In this document: positions 40,944 to 52,632 of the stretch, one piece after another
Layout: each line of letters opens with the position of its first letter
Position numbering within the stretch: the stretch's first letter is position 1
NCBI GenBank assembly: GCA_021397835.1
Contig: JAJFZO010000581.1
Location: 1 to 64,000 of the forward strand
Source: Moringa oleifera
Lineage: Eukaryota > Streptophyta > Magnoliopsida > Brassicales > Moringaceae
Direction: 5' to 3'
Length of the DNA: 64,000 nt
Made by a program: the position numbers and the translations under genes
Notes under the pieces: generated by a model
Database searches by the model: none
Seen by the model: the letters and a program-made list of their open reading frames with translations, nothing else
Told to the model about the DNA's origin: nothing

Positions 40944-43430
40944 TTACAGCTTCAAGCTCAAGGTTGAGGCTTTGGAATCATGAATCAAAGATGAAGATGG
41001 CGGTACACAATGTCTTTGTCGATCACTCTTGATTGCAGAACCTGAAGGACAAGATGACAATGAAGGTATGGGGTTGGAGGAAGGTAACAATCTACTAGAC
41101 TGGCTTCTCAACTTCTTCTTTTCTCCCTCATGAATCTTATCATCTGATCTGACTTGCCGAACCTTTGTTTCATTCAAGCCTGCTGGGAGGACACAGTTGC
41201 AGAAAAAACCTAAATTTTATAAACCAAATACACATAAGAGTTAGAATTCATCCTTTACTTCCCAAGTCATGTCTCGGAAAATTTAAATTATTTTTGCCTA
41301 GACTTGCAGCAATATCAGGCAACAATTGATTACAATTCTATATTTGTATCAGCTTCTAACACCATAAATCAAGCAGACCTTCTACTTGCTCATATTCATC
41401 AATTCAATAACAAATATAGGCAGCTGTATTCAACAGCTTCAGACCACTTTGTTCTCCAGTATCTGTATCACACTGAAATGAGCAACACCTAAAATCTTGA
41501 ATCTAAGACTCCATATTAGTTTGAGAACTCAACTCTTTGCTCTATATTAACACAGTTGCAGTATCAGTGGCTGACTTTCTTTGCTCTATATTGGCACAGT
41601 TGCAGTATCAGTGGCCAAGTCATGAAATTTTTGAAAGAGCTACAGTTCCACCCACTCCAAATAAAGAGAAACGGATAAGAGCTCAAATAAGGAGAGTTTG
41701 TAATTTTTATTTCCAAATTTGTCACTAGTAACCAGTGTCTTGTCAATCATGGTAACTTTGGCAGAAAGAGCAAAAATCAACTTGAATAAAAGACAGTAGA
41801 CAAGAGGTATAACTGTGACCAGCCTGATTCTTGGGAATCATGACAGTGGTGTGTGCTATTTAAGCTATGATGGAGAGGAAATAAGGCGAGAGCAAACCCT
41901 ACTCTTAATTTAGAACAGGTTCTGTTGTGCCTATGGATTTATCGAATTCATGTGACAAAAGTCATGTTGAAGCCGCAAGTTGCAGGTCAAAGGAGAAGTG
42001 TGACTGAACTTGTTTCAATTGTCCATGATTTGGTGTGATGCTTGCTTTCTTAGAAAGCTCCTTTGAATAAAAGCTTTCGCAACTTGGAAAGACTTTCACA
42101 TCTTATCAGATTCGGTTGGCATACTAAGAACTTACTTTGATGACTTACATTTTATCACTTTAATATCTTGCAGAGGGCAAGTGTTTTCAAAGTAGAAAAC
42201 CTACTTTAACCAAAAGCTGCAACCACAGGCTGCATGGATACACCACCCCTAACCTACACTCAGATTTTTACCATTCTCAACATTTAAGCCCATAACTAGA
42301 AACGATGGAAAGGAAGAAAAAGAACAAGGAAACATGATAAAAAAAGGAGTCCATTGATCTCTCACCCAATCTAGCAAGACGGTTGATCCAGCGGGGAATT
42401 GGTCTCCCGGTTAATCTGAGACAGACATCGTTGCAGAAGTGGTTGCAGTTCTTTGTGATAAGGTGATATGTATTACCACAGTACTCTTCAGCCAGTTTCT
42501 CCATAAAGGCACGCACCTCTTTGGGACCTAAGTCTGTTCTTCCTATCAAAATTGATTTCCTAAAGGTGAATCCAGGGCACTGCTTTGGCTCCACTTCGAA
42601 GATCCCTGTTGTTGCATGCTCATGTGCCCCAAAACCATACTCCACACCATGAACTACAAACAAAAAAGACGGTACAAACTTAATAAAAACTGAAAAGATA
42701 CATGGTTTAAATGATCTGTTGCTTCAAGGGATTTATATGCAATCTTTTTCGAAATAGCCCGCGAAGAGAATTTTCTCATAAGTTGTTCTGATCCTAAAAG
42801 CCTGAAATTTCAGACTGAGCTTTCAGAGCATCATATCCCCAGGACCCAGGCAACAATAAATGACGTTGCTACGATCTCCACACAGGAACTCTCTGTTTCT
42901 GAGTGGCTCCAGACTTGGAGAAGGAGAAAACTGAACAAAGTTTGGAATCTTCAATTTCTAATATTTTTGAGGATGCTCAAACAGAAAAGTGAAAACCCAA
43001 CTCAAGCAATCAACAAGATGCATGTTCCGTTTCTCAACCAAAATTTGTTCATTTTCCTTTAAGTTGTGCCACAAAACAAACAACTTTTGCCACTCAAAAG
43101 AACATCCATGAATCCAAGTTCATTTCCGAGCTGTTGTGAAAGAACGAAGGTTGAGAAAACAACTCGTCTTTTCTTACTCTTTGCTTTCTTGACAACCAAA
43201 TAAATGAATAATGCATAAACCCAGAAAATAAACACTTAAACCAAAAAACAAACAAATTACTTGAAGAGAAAGAAAGAGTAGGGCAACATACCCTGCACAC
43301 CAGAATGATAGATCCCAAGTCCCAGCCAATATGCATAACCATTAATCGGAGTCAAATCATACACATTCAAGTAAACCGGAACCGACCCGCTCTTTTTCTT
43401 TCTATGCACCAACACCATTCTACACAGCAT
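40944..43430 (-). CDS. DeSI-like PPPDE peptidase (deSUMOylating isopeptidase-like)
   Basis: Three minus-strand exons, 43292-43430, 42366-42653 and 40944-41209, give 230 residues. The PPPDE papain-like fold covers about residues 16-155. The catalytic pair is visible as His42 in GIYHSG and Cys116 in NCNHF. Other conserved pieces are VYLNVYDLTPING, VHGVEYGFGAHE, GIFEVEPKQCPG and RWINRLARLG. Plant members of this group (for example Arabidopsis At4g17486) have similar length and a low-complexity tail, seen here as a Ser/Lys-rich C-terminus from about residue 158. The family removes SUMO or ubiquitin-like modifiers in animals; plant substrates are less certain. The second intron is long (1156 bp). 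An ATG four codons after the chosen start (MVLVHR) is an alternative start. Confidence 0.94.
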
Positions 43431-45038
43431 CTTCCCTTCTCTCTCAACAAATCAACCAGAATCAAGAAGTACACACACAGAGAAAGAGAGCAGCCTTAAC
43501 GCTTCTGAACAGAGATTCCAGAGCAGTAGTAGATCGGGAGAAAGAAAGAAAGAGAAACAGCGTGGAGCTGGAGGAAAATAAGGCAATTCAGTAGGGGCAC
43601 GCTCGGGATCCAGATGAATACTTTAATGAAATGGGGCTTCAATCGGAGAAGAAGAATCTTCTACTTAGGTTCCTCCTCCCTGGCGCAGAAGAAAAGGAAA
43701 AGCGCACCCTCATCTTATCTTCGTGTCTTTCCCACTCTTTCCCAAGCAGCACGCTTTTCCTCGTTTTCTTTTTCCTACTCCATAATTCCAATACCAGTAA
43801 CACGCTTCACTAATAGCCAATGCACTTCCAGCTAATTACCTCCACTGCCACTCAACCCCCACAAAGTGACAATTTATAACTGAAAAATTAATTACTCCAG
43901 TATGAATCACAAGCGGCGCAGGGTTAGTTTAGGAGATATGATTTCTTTAATTTGTTTTTTTTATGTGGGTGTGAATAAATTTTAATTTTTTAATAAAGTA
44001 AAAAAAGAGCGGAAGAATCTAAAGCAGACTTGGGTTCCACGTGGCAGTCCCACCGTCAACAGCATTTCCATGGGTGCTTGCCTGTCACCATGCTCGGTAG
44101 AATCTACAGTTCAGTCTTTTGTTTATTTAAGTGGGCATGAAGTTCGGAGATATTGCGGTAGTTGCCATCGAGCTTAGCGTGCGCCCTCTTATCCACTACA
44201 GTTCCTTAAATTAAAAGGAGAAAGGTGTTTGACAGAGATGTTCCTTTACTCTCTTCCTGCAGGTTCCAGTGGAGACAGGATCACCGAATTTTCTGTAGTC
44301 CCTCCGTTTTGGGCATCAAATCCGGAACTTTCGAATGGAAAAAGAAAATATCCCTTCATTTCATAACTTTAAATGTAAATAAATTAATAATTAATTTTGA
44401 CATTATAGTAATTAGTAAGAAACATTTTAAGCAATAAAAAATTTAAATTTAAAAATTTAATCAGACATGAAGAAATGATTGCAGGAAGTGAATGTCGGGG
44501 GGTAGTTTAAGAGGGCCCCACGTCAAGTGGATTGCACATGAAAAGTATCAACAATAATTAGAATAGCCAGCCAGGCGGATGAGGTCTAGGGCTAATAATG
44601 CCACATAATGGAGGGATGGCCACTCCCCCCTTTCTCATTGTTCGGGTTCGATTTTTTCTATAATTACATTTACCTATTTTACTTTATTTTATTTCTTTTC
44701 CTTTTTTTTCCTCATTTTGGTTTTGCTCTTATGGTCAAAAACTTTAGCCCATGAAAAATGGATTTTAAATCGACCCGATGAGCCTGATTCTATTTTGGGT
44801 TTGTGAGAGGTCCAATAAGAGAACTTTTGGATCTTTTTAAGTAAGGGGTCGGCTCTGCTAGCTGACCCAGTGGACTATCAATTGGATATTAAAGTCACAA
44901 TTGGGTCATGGGCTGTCTTATTCACCAACCAAATATCTCCACGTGCAATCTAATTAATTTGTATTAAGACGAACAACGAAATGGAAGTGGCTAATTCCTC
45001 CTTAAACCCCCGTCTCAGAGCTAGCCACTCTGATCTCC
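43431..45038. other. Divergent intergenic region between DeSI and MAM33-like genes
   Basis: This 1.6-kb segment is the shared upstream region of two divergent genes. The left end is purine-rich and is probably the DeSI 5' UTR. The right part has GGGCC, AGCCCA and TGGGCT motifs near 44510-44915, site II-like elements often found upstream of nuclear genes for mitochondrial proteins. Short open frames near 43614 are unrecognised. Confidence 0.5.
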
Positions 45039-46386
45039 ATGGCTCGCTTCATCCAAGCTGCTAGAAGAATGCTGTTATCTTCGTCTTCTAAAACCCTGAT
45101 TCATGGACTACCAGGAAATCAGCGTGGCGTTCTGTTCCATTCACGGGGTGCCACATCTACTTTCTTCTTACCATCGAAACCTTACGCGACGGATGTAGTT
45201 GGCAGATCCCCCTTTGAGACTAACGTTCTTCGAATCCTTCGAAATGAGATCGAGTACCAGTCCGAATATGCCCCTCCCCATCAAGTAAGTATTGTTCCCT
45301 ATATTGTTCATTTACTTTTAATTTAATATCAGTTTGGTTTCTGGAAAAATGAAAGAAAAAAATAAATAAAGAAATTAGCTTTTTAATTGTTAATATCTTA
45401 GTTGTTTACACGTTAACCTTAAATTAAGAGTTTAAGCTCCCGTTTGGTTGCCAAAGGCTCTTTTTGGCTGCTGAGAGGACGAAGGTAGAAAGAAGTACAC
45501 TGTTTTTTGAGGTTTATGTATCTTCTAAGATATAACTGAGCCATGTTGTTTGGCCGCCCAAAAATGAAGAGAAAAATTTTCCCCTTTCAGTTGAGTTGCT
45601 CAGGTAGAAAATGAATAGCAAATATGGCTCAGTTGAATTGTTATCTCGCTTATGCTTGAGTGGAAGTTTGCTTGTTTGAGTCCTAAGCAATTGCGGGATG
45701 CTAATCTCCAAGATTTTCATTCCTTTGAGAATTATGTAGCCTGCTGCAGAATTCAAATTATTTACAGTTGAAGATCATCCGGGCGAGCAGTGGATCACAA
45801 TGAGGGGGAAGTTTGGAGATAACGAGCACATTAAAATGGAAGCAACCATGTTTGATGGGTATGAATCTATACCTAAAGTTGGAGAAGATAGCACTGAGGA
45901 GGATTTGAGGCTTCACATTAGTGTGCTGGTTGACATTTTCAAGGGGGAGGGTTCTGATGCAATGGAGTTTGTATGCTCAGCCTGGCCCGACTGTATAGAA
46001 ATTCAGAAAGTTTACATGCTTAATTGTGACAAGATGCAAACTAGGCCTTACATGGGACCTGATTTCAGGTATACTATTCTTCCTCTTGGGTAATTATTTT
46101 GGTGTATGTGACAGCAAACGTTTTATAAGTTTTAGACGTTTTCGGAAAATGTTTTTGGTAGTCTGACTTCATGTTTGCTGCAATTGGTTGTGACTTAATT
46201 TGGCTATACCTTCTTTTTATTTTCAGGAGTTTGAAGAGTGAGCTTCAGAGGACACTCTGTGAATTCTTAAGGGCAAGGGGAGTAAATGATGAACTTTCTT
46301 TTTTCTTGCATGAATATATGATGAACAAGGATAGAATTGAACTTATCCGGTGGTTGAGAAATGTCAAATCTCTTGTGGAAAAATAG
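45039..46386 (+). CDS. Mitochondrial glycoprotein (p32/MAM33) family protein
   Basis: Three exons, 45039-45284, 45740-46068 and 46227-46386, give 244 residues. Exon 2 must start at 45740 (after ATGTAG) because the nearby stronger-looking TGCAG site at 45749 would put the frame out and hit a stop. The N-terminus (MARFIQAARRMLLSSSSKT) is basic and Ser-rich, as in a mitochondrial presequence. The mature part has the acidic family segments TVEDHPGEQW, MFDGYESIP, YMGPDFR and the C-terminal LHEYMMNKDRIELIRWLRN. The family forms doughnut-shaped trimers in the matrix with roles in respiration and mitochondrial ribosome or mRNA functions in other eukaryotes; the plant role is not well defined. Confidence 0.93.
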
Positions 46387-49316
46387 ATGATTATGTCTAA
46401 CAGTGCCCTCTAGAGACTTCTTTTCAGATTCTGAATTTCACGCCAACTCAAAAGAAGTTTCTACTGTAGATTGTTGCTGATTTGCTGTAATCTCTTTTTA
46501 GTATCAGACAGCATCTAGCTACTCAGAGATTACATAGAAACCAAATTGATTCATTTTATGTCTTCTAGCAGCTGAGACCCAACTTCACATATTATGAAGG
46601 TGGATTATCTATAACTATCAAAATGATTTAGCTGTGCTTGTTAACAGATTTTTTGGTGGTTGAATCTCTGGCGTGATATCTTGAACTCTTAATATCATGG
46701 GCATAGTTAAAGTATCTGCTTAGACAGGAAATGCTATCTTCTTCGCTTCTATCCTAAGGTTGATAAGACAGGATGGAAGACATCTGTGTTGCCACGGGCC
46801 CCTGTTTTGCTAGCAAATTCTTCCATTTTGCAGTTTGACAACAAGTTGCCACAATGTTAATTTTGACAAGAACCCTTTATTAATTGGCACAATTTTGAAA
46901 AAGAAGAGGGGGAGGGAAAAGGAAAGAAAAAAGATGATGATGATTTTGGCTGGCAATCTAGGGCTGTTGGATGTAGCATGGATGCTGCCAATTTAGAAGG
47001 CTGTCAAGGAGGAATTGTGCTTCAGTTGGCTTCAGGAACTTGGCAGGAGATTTTCCTACCATGACATTGGACCTGCTAAACCTTCATGTGGCATGTGCTT
47101 AAGCCATGTTTTAAAGACTCATCATGGAGTTCTTTTATTAGCAAAGATTGAGGGCAAGACTACATTGACACAAATATGCACCATTATGCTTGCTAAGTTC
47201 ATTAGGGCTTTTTGCATGTTATGTTCAACAAGGAGAAATGTTTCTCTTTTATTTGATGGGTACTAAACTGGTGTGTTCCATGTGCTTCTATTTTTCAGAA
47301 CAAGCAGTCATATCAACTTGTGGCATGGCTGGTTTTTCATTTGTCATAAGTTACGTGTATCAGTGACAATGAATTATTTCTATCGTGGATCATTTGTTTA
47401 GCTACAAGTTATTTAATTGATTTTCCTTGTCTAGATCAGTAGAGCACTATATCCCTTGTTCTTCTATGTGTAATGTTGATCCCTTCTTTTAAAAACAAGG
47501 GGAATAACTTTTTCAAACTCTGAATGGATTTTCTTCTTTTGATAAGTCTATTTTGGAATGGACCTACCAGAAGAACTAAAGCAGAGGTTTATTTCTCAGT
47601 AGCTGTTCTGTTCTTTAGGACCATCACCATTGTTATCTTGTTTCTTCTTTAATTCATCATCATCTCTTTTTATGTTTCATCTCTCTCTGTCTCTCTCCCT
47701 CCTCTCTATCTAGGGTCTTCATTGACGTTGGATATATAGGAAAAGTTAATGATGACGACAACAATGTGGTTTCTGAAGGGGTGCACTTTTTTTTATCTTT
47801 TCTTCTGTTATTGATAGGATGCTGGTAATGAGCACTCGACTTGTTGATGAAAAAGTTCCGAACAAATTCTGAAGTGATAATATCTTGATTCTTGTAGTAG
47901 AGTATGCATTCCACTTATGGTGGGACTCTGAGAGGAACCTGAGTGTTCTTTATGATTCATAACCTTCATTATTACACACTCTGTTCAACTTGGAAAAGAA
48001 AACTGGTTGTTGAACCTACCTGGTTAGATCCCATTCCTTATTAACTGCAGAGCCTGCAGTACTGGAACAGGGGCAAGACTGTTTCTGTAAGTCAGTTTGT
48101 TCATTAGATACACTGCTTTTTCAAAGATTTAATGAATGTTTAGGGAAAAGTTAGCCTTACTTGGTGGCTGGAAGTCTTATATTCACTGCTACTTCATGCT
48201 ATTTTCATAATTAATAAGCTGTCATGACCTCATATATGTCGTGAATGTTTTAGGAAGGCATTTCGTGCTATTGGGTAATATTTTAGGAAGGCATTTCAAG
48301 CTATCGGTTAATATTTTACCATTGGAAAATGACACTTTATTCTCTGGAAATAATGTCAGCCCTTGGAAAACAGCTCAAGCCATTGAAAACACCTCCAGTG
48401 GTGTGAAGGGCAAAACATAATATATAATATAGAGGTAATGTTCCAATTGTTGTGTCCAGGCAAGCTGAAGCCCTTATGTTACATGTGATGCAACCTTGGC
48501 TGACCATTACACTTACATTATCATATTACCAAATCTTGCCTAGATTTAGGGATCTGTCAATGAAAGTGACACAGTACATGGTTTTCCGTAGAAGACAAAG
48601 CAAATCTTCTGTAATGCAATGGGCACTATTTAGCAAATCTTCTGTAATGCAATGGGCACTATTTAGCAAATCTAATTCTAAGATTGAATAAGAAGATAAA
48701 GTATTAAAGTAAGATTAAAGAATTATAAAAATTACTCTTTGCTTTGCCTTTTAATATTACATTCCATGTGAGCACTTGGGGGTTATCTGTGTTTTGAATT
48801 TCTATATGGAAACGAGAAGCTGTTTGCTTGTTCTTGAAAGTCATTATAGCAATATTTTCTGCAAAATTTCAAGGTTATGGTCTGAATCTATGGTACCATA
48901 GTCGGACTGTTGTAATTATCAAGTCATAAAAATCCTTGACTGCCTTAATATTGATGGAACTGATGTCATAAATGGATGGGGCTGCAGGATTCAAAGGGAA
49001 ACACTGAACATTGTACAAAAAGAAACAGGAGAATGAGTCAGCAAGGAATTTAATACCCGTTTAGGTGAAACGCCTGTGAAGTTTAACTTTCACTTTTCTT
49101 GCAATAAAACTGACCCAGAAAGTTAAGACAAACTTCTTAGTCTAGACAAAGTAAAATCCAAGTTAAGTGGAGCAGTTTCAGGTAGAAATGAAAGAGCATA
49201 CTCTCAAAACTTTTCTGTAATCCAATATACATAGTAGTTACTCTCACAGAAAGAGTAAACGAAATCTCAATCATAAAAAAAAAGAAGAGAAAAATGAAGA
49301 TTAATCCAATAAATAC
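46387..49316. other. Intergenic region between MAM33-like and zinc-finger genes
   Basis: Nearly 3 kb with no recognised gene. It includes a 33-bp tandem repeat at about 48601-48670 and a short repeated motif near 48255-48315 (GGAAGGCATTTC twice). Open frames at 47015-47266 and 48452-48691 lack an ATG at their ends and match nothing I know. The right end is the 3' UTR of the minus-strand zinc-finger gene. Confidence 0.5.
48601..48670. repeat. 33-bp tandem duplication
   Basis: CAAATCTTCTGTAATGCAAT and the following bases occur twice, 33 bp apart, with a partial third start (GCAAATCT). The copies look identical. In one frame they read as an 11-residue peptide repeat, but no supported gene contains it. 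Confidence 0.9.
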
Positions 49317-50165
49317 TTAGAGCTTTAGGGACAAGTCGAGCTTCTGCATCTCTTCTTGATCAGTATTCTTCATCAAACCACCACCTACCCGCCAAGCCTC
49401 GTTGGTGGCAGAACTCATCACAGGCCTCACCATATCGAACCTACAAGCACTGGCCCGGGGAGATGGTCCTGTTGAACTTCCGTGACAATTCTCCATGGAC
49501 AGTCTTCCTATTGCAGGTTGCTGGTCAATCGGTAGCCTAGACCGGTGGCCATACAGATTTCCATACCCAGTAGATGATAATATCTGGGTGGGCTTATGAA
49601 TCATTGAATGGACCTGAATCCCCAGAGATCTACCGTATCCACCATGGAGGGGAAAAGAAGCCATGCCTGAGAAACGATGATGTTGCAAGTATGGATGCCC
49701 AAAAGCCGCAGCTGAGGTTGCCATCTGTGTGGCTATCCTTTGACCTCTCTTTGCAAGAGTTCTCTCTCTTTTGTGGGCATTTTGGTGTCCTCCAAGCGCT
49801 TGCGAGCTATAGAATTTTCTTTGACAGTAGTTGCATGAGAAAACTCGTTGCTCACCATCGGTAGCTTGAGGAGATTCCGATGATGTTTGAGATGAACCTT
49901 TGCTTAAGCAGCCAATGAGATTGAGTTCTTGGTTGAGCTCGTGAGCACAGCAATCACTTCCCCTTAGTTTTAGATCTAGAAGAAGACTTGGGTCTGCTCC
50001 TTTCTCTCGATCAACTTTCACTGCCTCTTGATGAATAATAACCAGGTTATCTTGCTTCTGCTCCTTAAAGCTCTGCAATGGAGTATCTGGACATTGATGA
50101 GCTTCTGAGGTAGAAATGATGCATGAGGTCTCAGAGAGAGTTGGTTCTCTCCTCTGCGATTCCAT
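49317..50165 (-). CDS. C2H2 zinc-finger protein with EAR repression motif
   Basis: Single exon, 282 residues from the ATG at 50165. The open frame extends upstream to 50231 but only from a TTG codon, so 50165 is the first ATG. One C2H2 finger lies at about 111-131 (CNYCQRKFYSSQALGGHQNAH), with the plant-specific QALGGH helix that contacts DNA. The C-terminus LDLSLKL is a classic EAR motif that recruits TOPLESS-type co-repressors. A second leucine-rich motif, LLLDLKL, lies at 61-67. The layout resembles the Arabidopsis ZFP1-ZFP7 group of nuclear repressors, which act in hormone and epidermal development. A TATA-like element at 50271-50280 suits this start. Targets are unknown. Confidence 0.92.
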   Translation of the reverse strand: MESQRREPTLSETSCIISTSEAHQCPDTPLQSFKEQKQDNLVIIHQEAVKVDREKGADPSLLLDLKLRGSDCCAHELNQELNLIGCLSKGSSQTSSESPQATDGEQRVFSCNYCQRKFYSSQALGGHQNAHKRERTLAKRGQRIATQMATSAAAFGHPYLQHHRFSGMASFPLHGGYGRSLGIQVHSMIHKPTQILSSTGYGNLYGHRSRLPIDQQPAIGRLSMENCHGSSTGPSPRASACRFDMVRPVMSSATNEAWRVGGGLMKNTDQEEMQKLDLSLKL

Positions 50166-52632
50166 GGGTGGGAAAAAGTGTTTTTCAGCTTCTCCTTTGT
50201 AGATGGATAATGAGATTTTTGTTAATAACAAAAAGGCATAAAATCTTTTTGATGGGAAGTAAATGCTATGTGCTATATATGGAAGGATCCACTACCTCGT
50301 AGTACTGTTCTTCAAATTTTTTTATATGAAAAACCCTAAAAAATTCACACCAAGTCTTTGAACTTGTTAGGTTTACTTGTTGTCACACACTCGAACTGGT
50401 TGGAAATCCACCATCTACTTGTACTACTCCATATCCATCACAGAAAAACCCTAATAATATATAGTTTATTACATTAATTATTCTTGTTAATTAATTAATT
50501 ACATATACCCACAAATCAATACCTACTTTGACTGCATTAGTGCTCATTCAGCACAGTGCACAATACATATCTTCCAGGTACTGCCAAATATGCAAATATA
50601 TCTGATGAGTTCTCTTTGCAGCAGAAACCCTAAAATTGATTTTGGAGTTATGTGATGATATTGGTAAGTGCCAAAAGTGCCTCAATCATGGGGAGACAAA
50701 CTGACCTAGTTATGTAGACCACACAATCCCCTCCTTATGTACTTCAACTCACTCCATCAAGGGGGGGGGGGGGGGGCACCAGTGTCCCCAGCTTGCTACT
50801 ATAAGCGTGCAGCTTCTTCTCCATTTGTGGGGCTTCCTTCTCTAGCTTTTCTTGGGCACCTCCCTTCCACTTCTTTTCTTGGGTGTGCTTTCATTCTGGG
50901 GCACTGTTTCATGTTGCTGTGAAACAAACAAGAATTGAAGATGGCAGATGGATGCCCTTGACTGTGACTAAGTACTAACAAAGCAAAAATGTAAAAACTA
51001 CCAAAGTTGGGTATCCATTGCTACCACTAAAGTGGATAAGATTGTTGCGGCTAAGTTGGAATGCTTTTAAAGTCTCTTAATAAAGCTCCCTGAGCACTAC
51101 CTCTCTTCTACTGCTACAAAAGCTTTTCTAGCTTATCAACCAAACTTTCTCATCTCCCAATCAAAACAAGCCTAATTTCTATTCATTTCTTTAGCCAAGT
51201 TGTCATTTAAGGCCTGAGTCACGCATAAGAATATTAAGCATTGATTTGTGTTATCTTTTCATATTATTTCTTTGAGGGTATTTTGCTAATTAATAAGAGA
51301 AATATATAATTAATTTAAGCTAATTAGATGTGATAATCTCATAAGTAATTTTGTCGTATATGGGCTTAAATGGTGGGGGCGGTGACAAATGGCCGACAAG
51401 GAAATGGTGAAGCTGATGTGGAGCCCTCGTAAGGCATGATAGTGCTATATCTTATGCTTAACAATGAACATTAACCCCCTTGAGATAAACATAATCTTTG
51501 CTTTAAAACTCATAGAATTATTGTCAAGGGTTAAGAGTAAGTTTGTGTGCCAGCTGCTGCTGCTGCTGCTGCTGCTGTTTCTTCTTTCCTCCAATCGTAG
51601 CTAACCCCACATGGGTATGAGTGGATGGATCTTTGGCATTTTACTTTGGTTGATGCTTACGTGATACAAACACCCCACATGATTCCATCTACAATTACTT
51701 GTCTAATCAAAATGAACCAAATCTCTTTAGCAGATCTCTCTGTCTCTCTAAAACAACGTCCATACTTGAGAACCCAGAAAAAGAAAGCTATCAACTCCCA
51801 TCACTGCCTCCTCAAATATCTCTCTATACTATGTGAGAGAAAAGCTATCCCCCTTGTTAATGATTCCTCTTTCTCTTCTGTGAATACCCATTTGTTATTA
51901 CACTCACTTTTCTATCTTCTTTCTTTCTTTCTCATCATGTCATTTCTCTACATGCCCTTGTTGGGTTGTACTGTGCCCCTTATCAGGTGTACTAAAAGTC
52001 TTCTTTATATCCACTTCATCTCAGCCCTTTTCTCCTTTAATTTTGTTTCAACTAGGCTTAAACTTTTCTCCTCTCTTTCGTGTATCAGTGTCTTTCTTTA
52101 TCACGTTTACGTTTGTTGGGAAACCAAATCACCCATAAAACCCAATTTGTCTGGTTTTGCATTAATAACAGAGAAACTTGTCTGGATGAAAATTAAGAAA
52201 TTGGGGTATGATTGCCAGGTATTCTTAATCCACATCGAATGAGTAGGAAGGATCTTATCAACTGGGCCTTCCATGGTTTCACTTAGTTTGGGCTTCACTG
52301 ACGGAGCTGATTATTGAGCCAGACTGTTCAGTATTAAGCAAGCCCATAAAGACACACGGCTGCAGTCACTTGTGGTCGCTCCTTCTTTTGCTTCGTTGAT
52401 CAAGTCTCCAGACACTAAAGACAGAAGCAGTTGGATTTGGATTCATATGGCTATCTGAATTCAAATATCCACAGAAAGAACAAACACGACCCTCCAAGCT
52501 CAACAGCTCTGCAACATAGAGCTTCGATGTTACCATAGTTTATGCCGGCTAGGCATAGAATATTACTATGGGCTTTGCTCTTAAATAAATCCCAATCTTT
52601 GGTTAGTTTCAATTCAGCCCCAAATTGCAGCC
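50166..52632. other. Intergenic region between zinc-finger and GH18 genes
   Basis: Divergent upstream region of two genes. A TATA-like TATATAG on the minus strand at 50271-50280 likely serves the zinc-finger gene. A 16-base G homopolymer lies at 50761-50776 and a (GCT)8 microsatellite at about 51554-51577. A 205-codon ATG-initiated frame at 51625-52242 is hydrophobic, T-rich and unrecognised; I treat it as unproven. The final part before 52633 is probably the GH18 promoter. Confidence 0.5.

Noticed and set aside
42277..42365. Unspliced C-terminus of the DeSI exon 2 open frame
   Set aside because: A GT donor at 42365 joins in frame to 41209 and gives the family ending (GFFCNCVLP and a Lys/Ser-rich tail), so the read-through tail is intronic.
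45749..45800. Alternative acceptor after TGCTGCAG at 45749 in the MAM33-like gene
   Set aside because: It puts exon 2 out of frame and reaches a stop within about 20 codons; the acceptor at 45739 keeps the conserved protein.
49317..50231. Upstream extension of the zinc-finger protein to 50231
   Set aside because: The extension would begin at TTG; the first ATG in frame is at 50165 and the TATA-like element suits that start.
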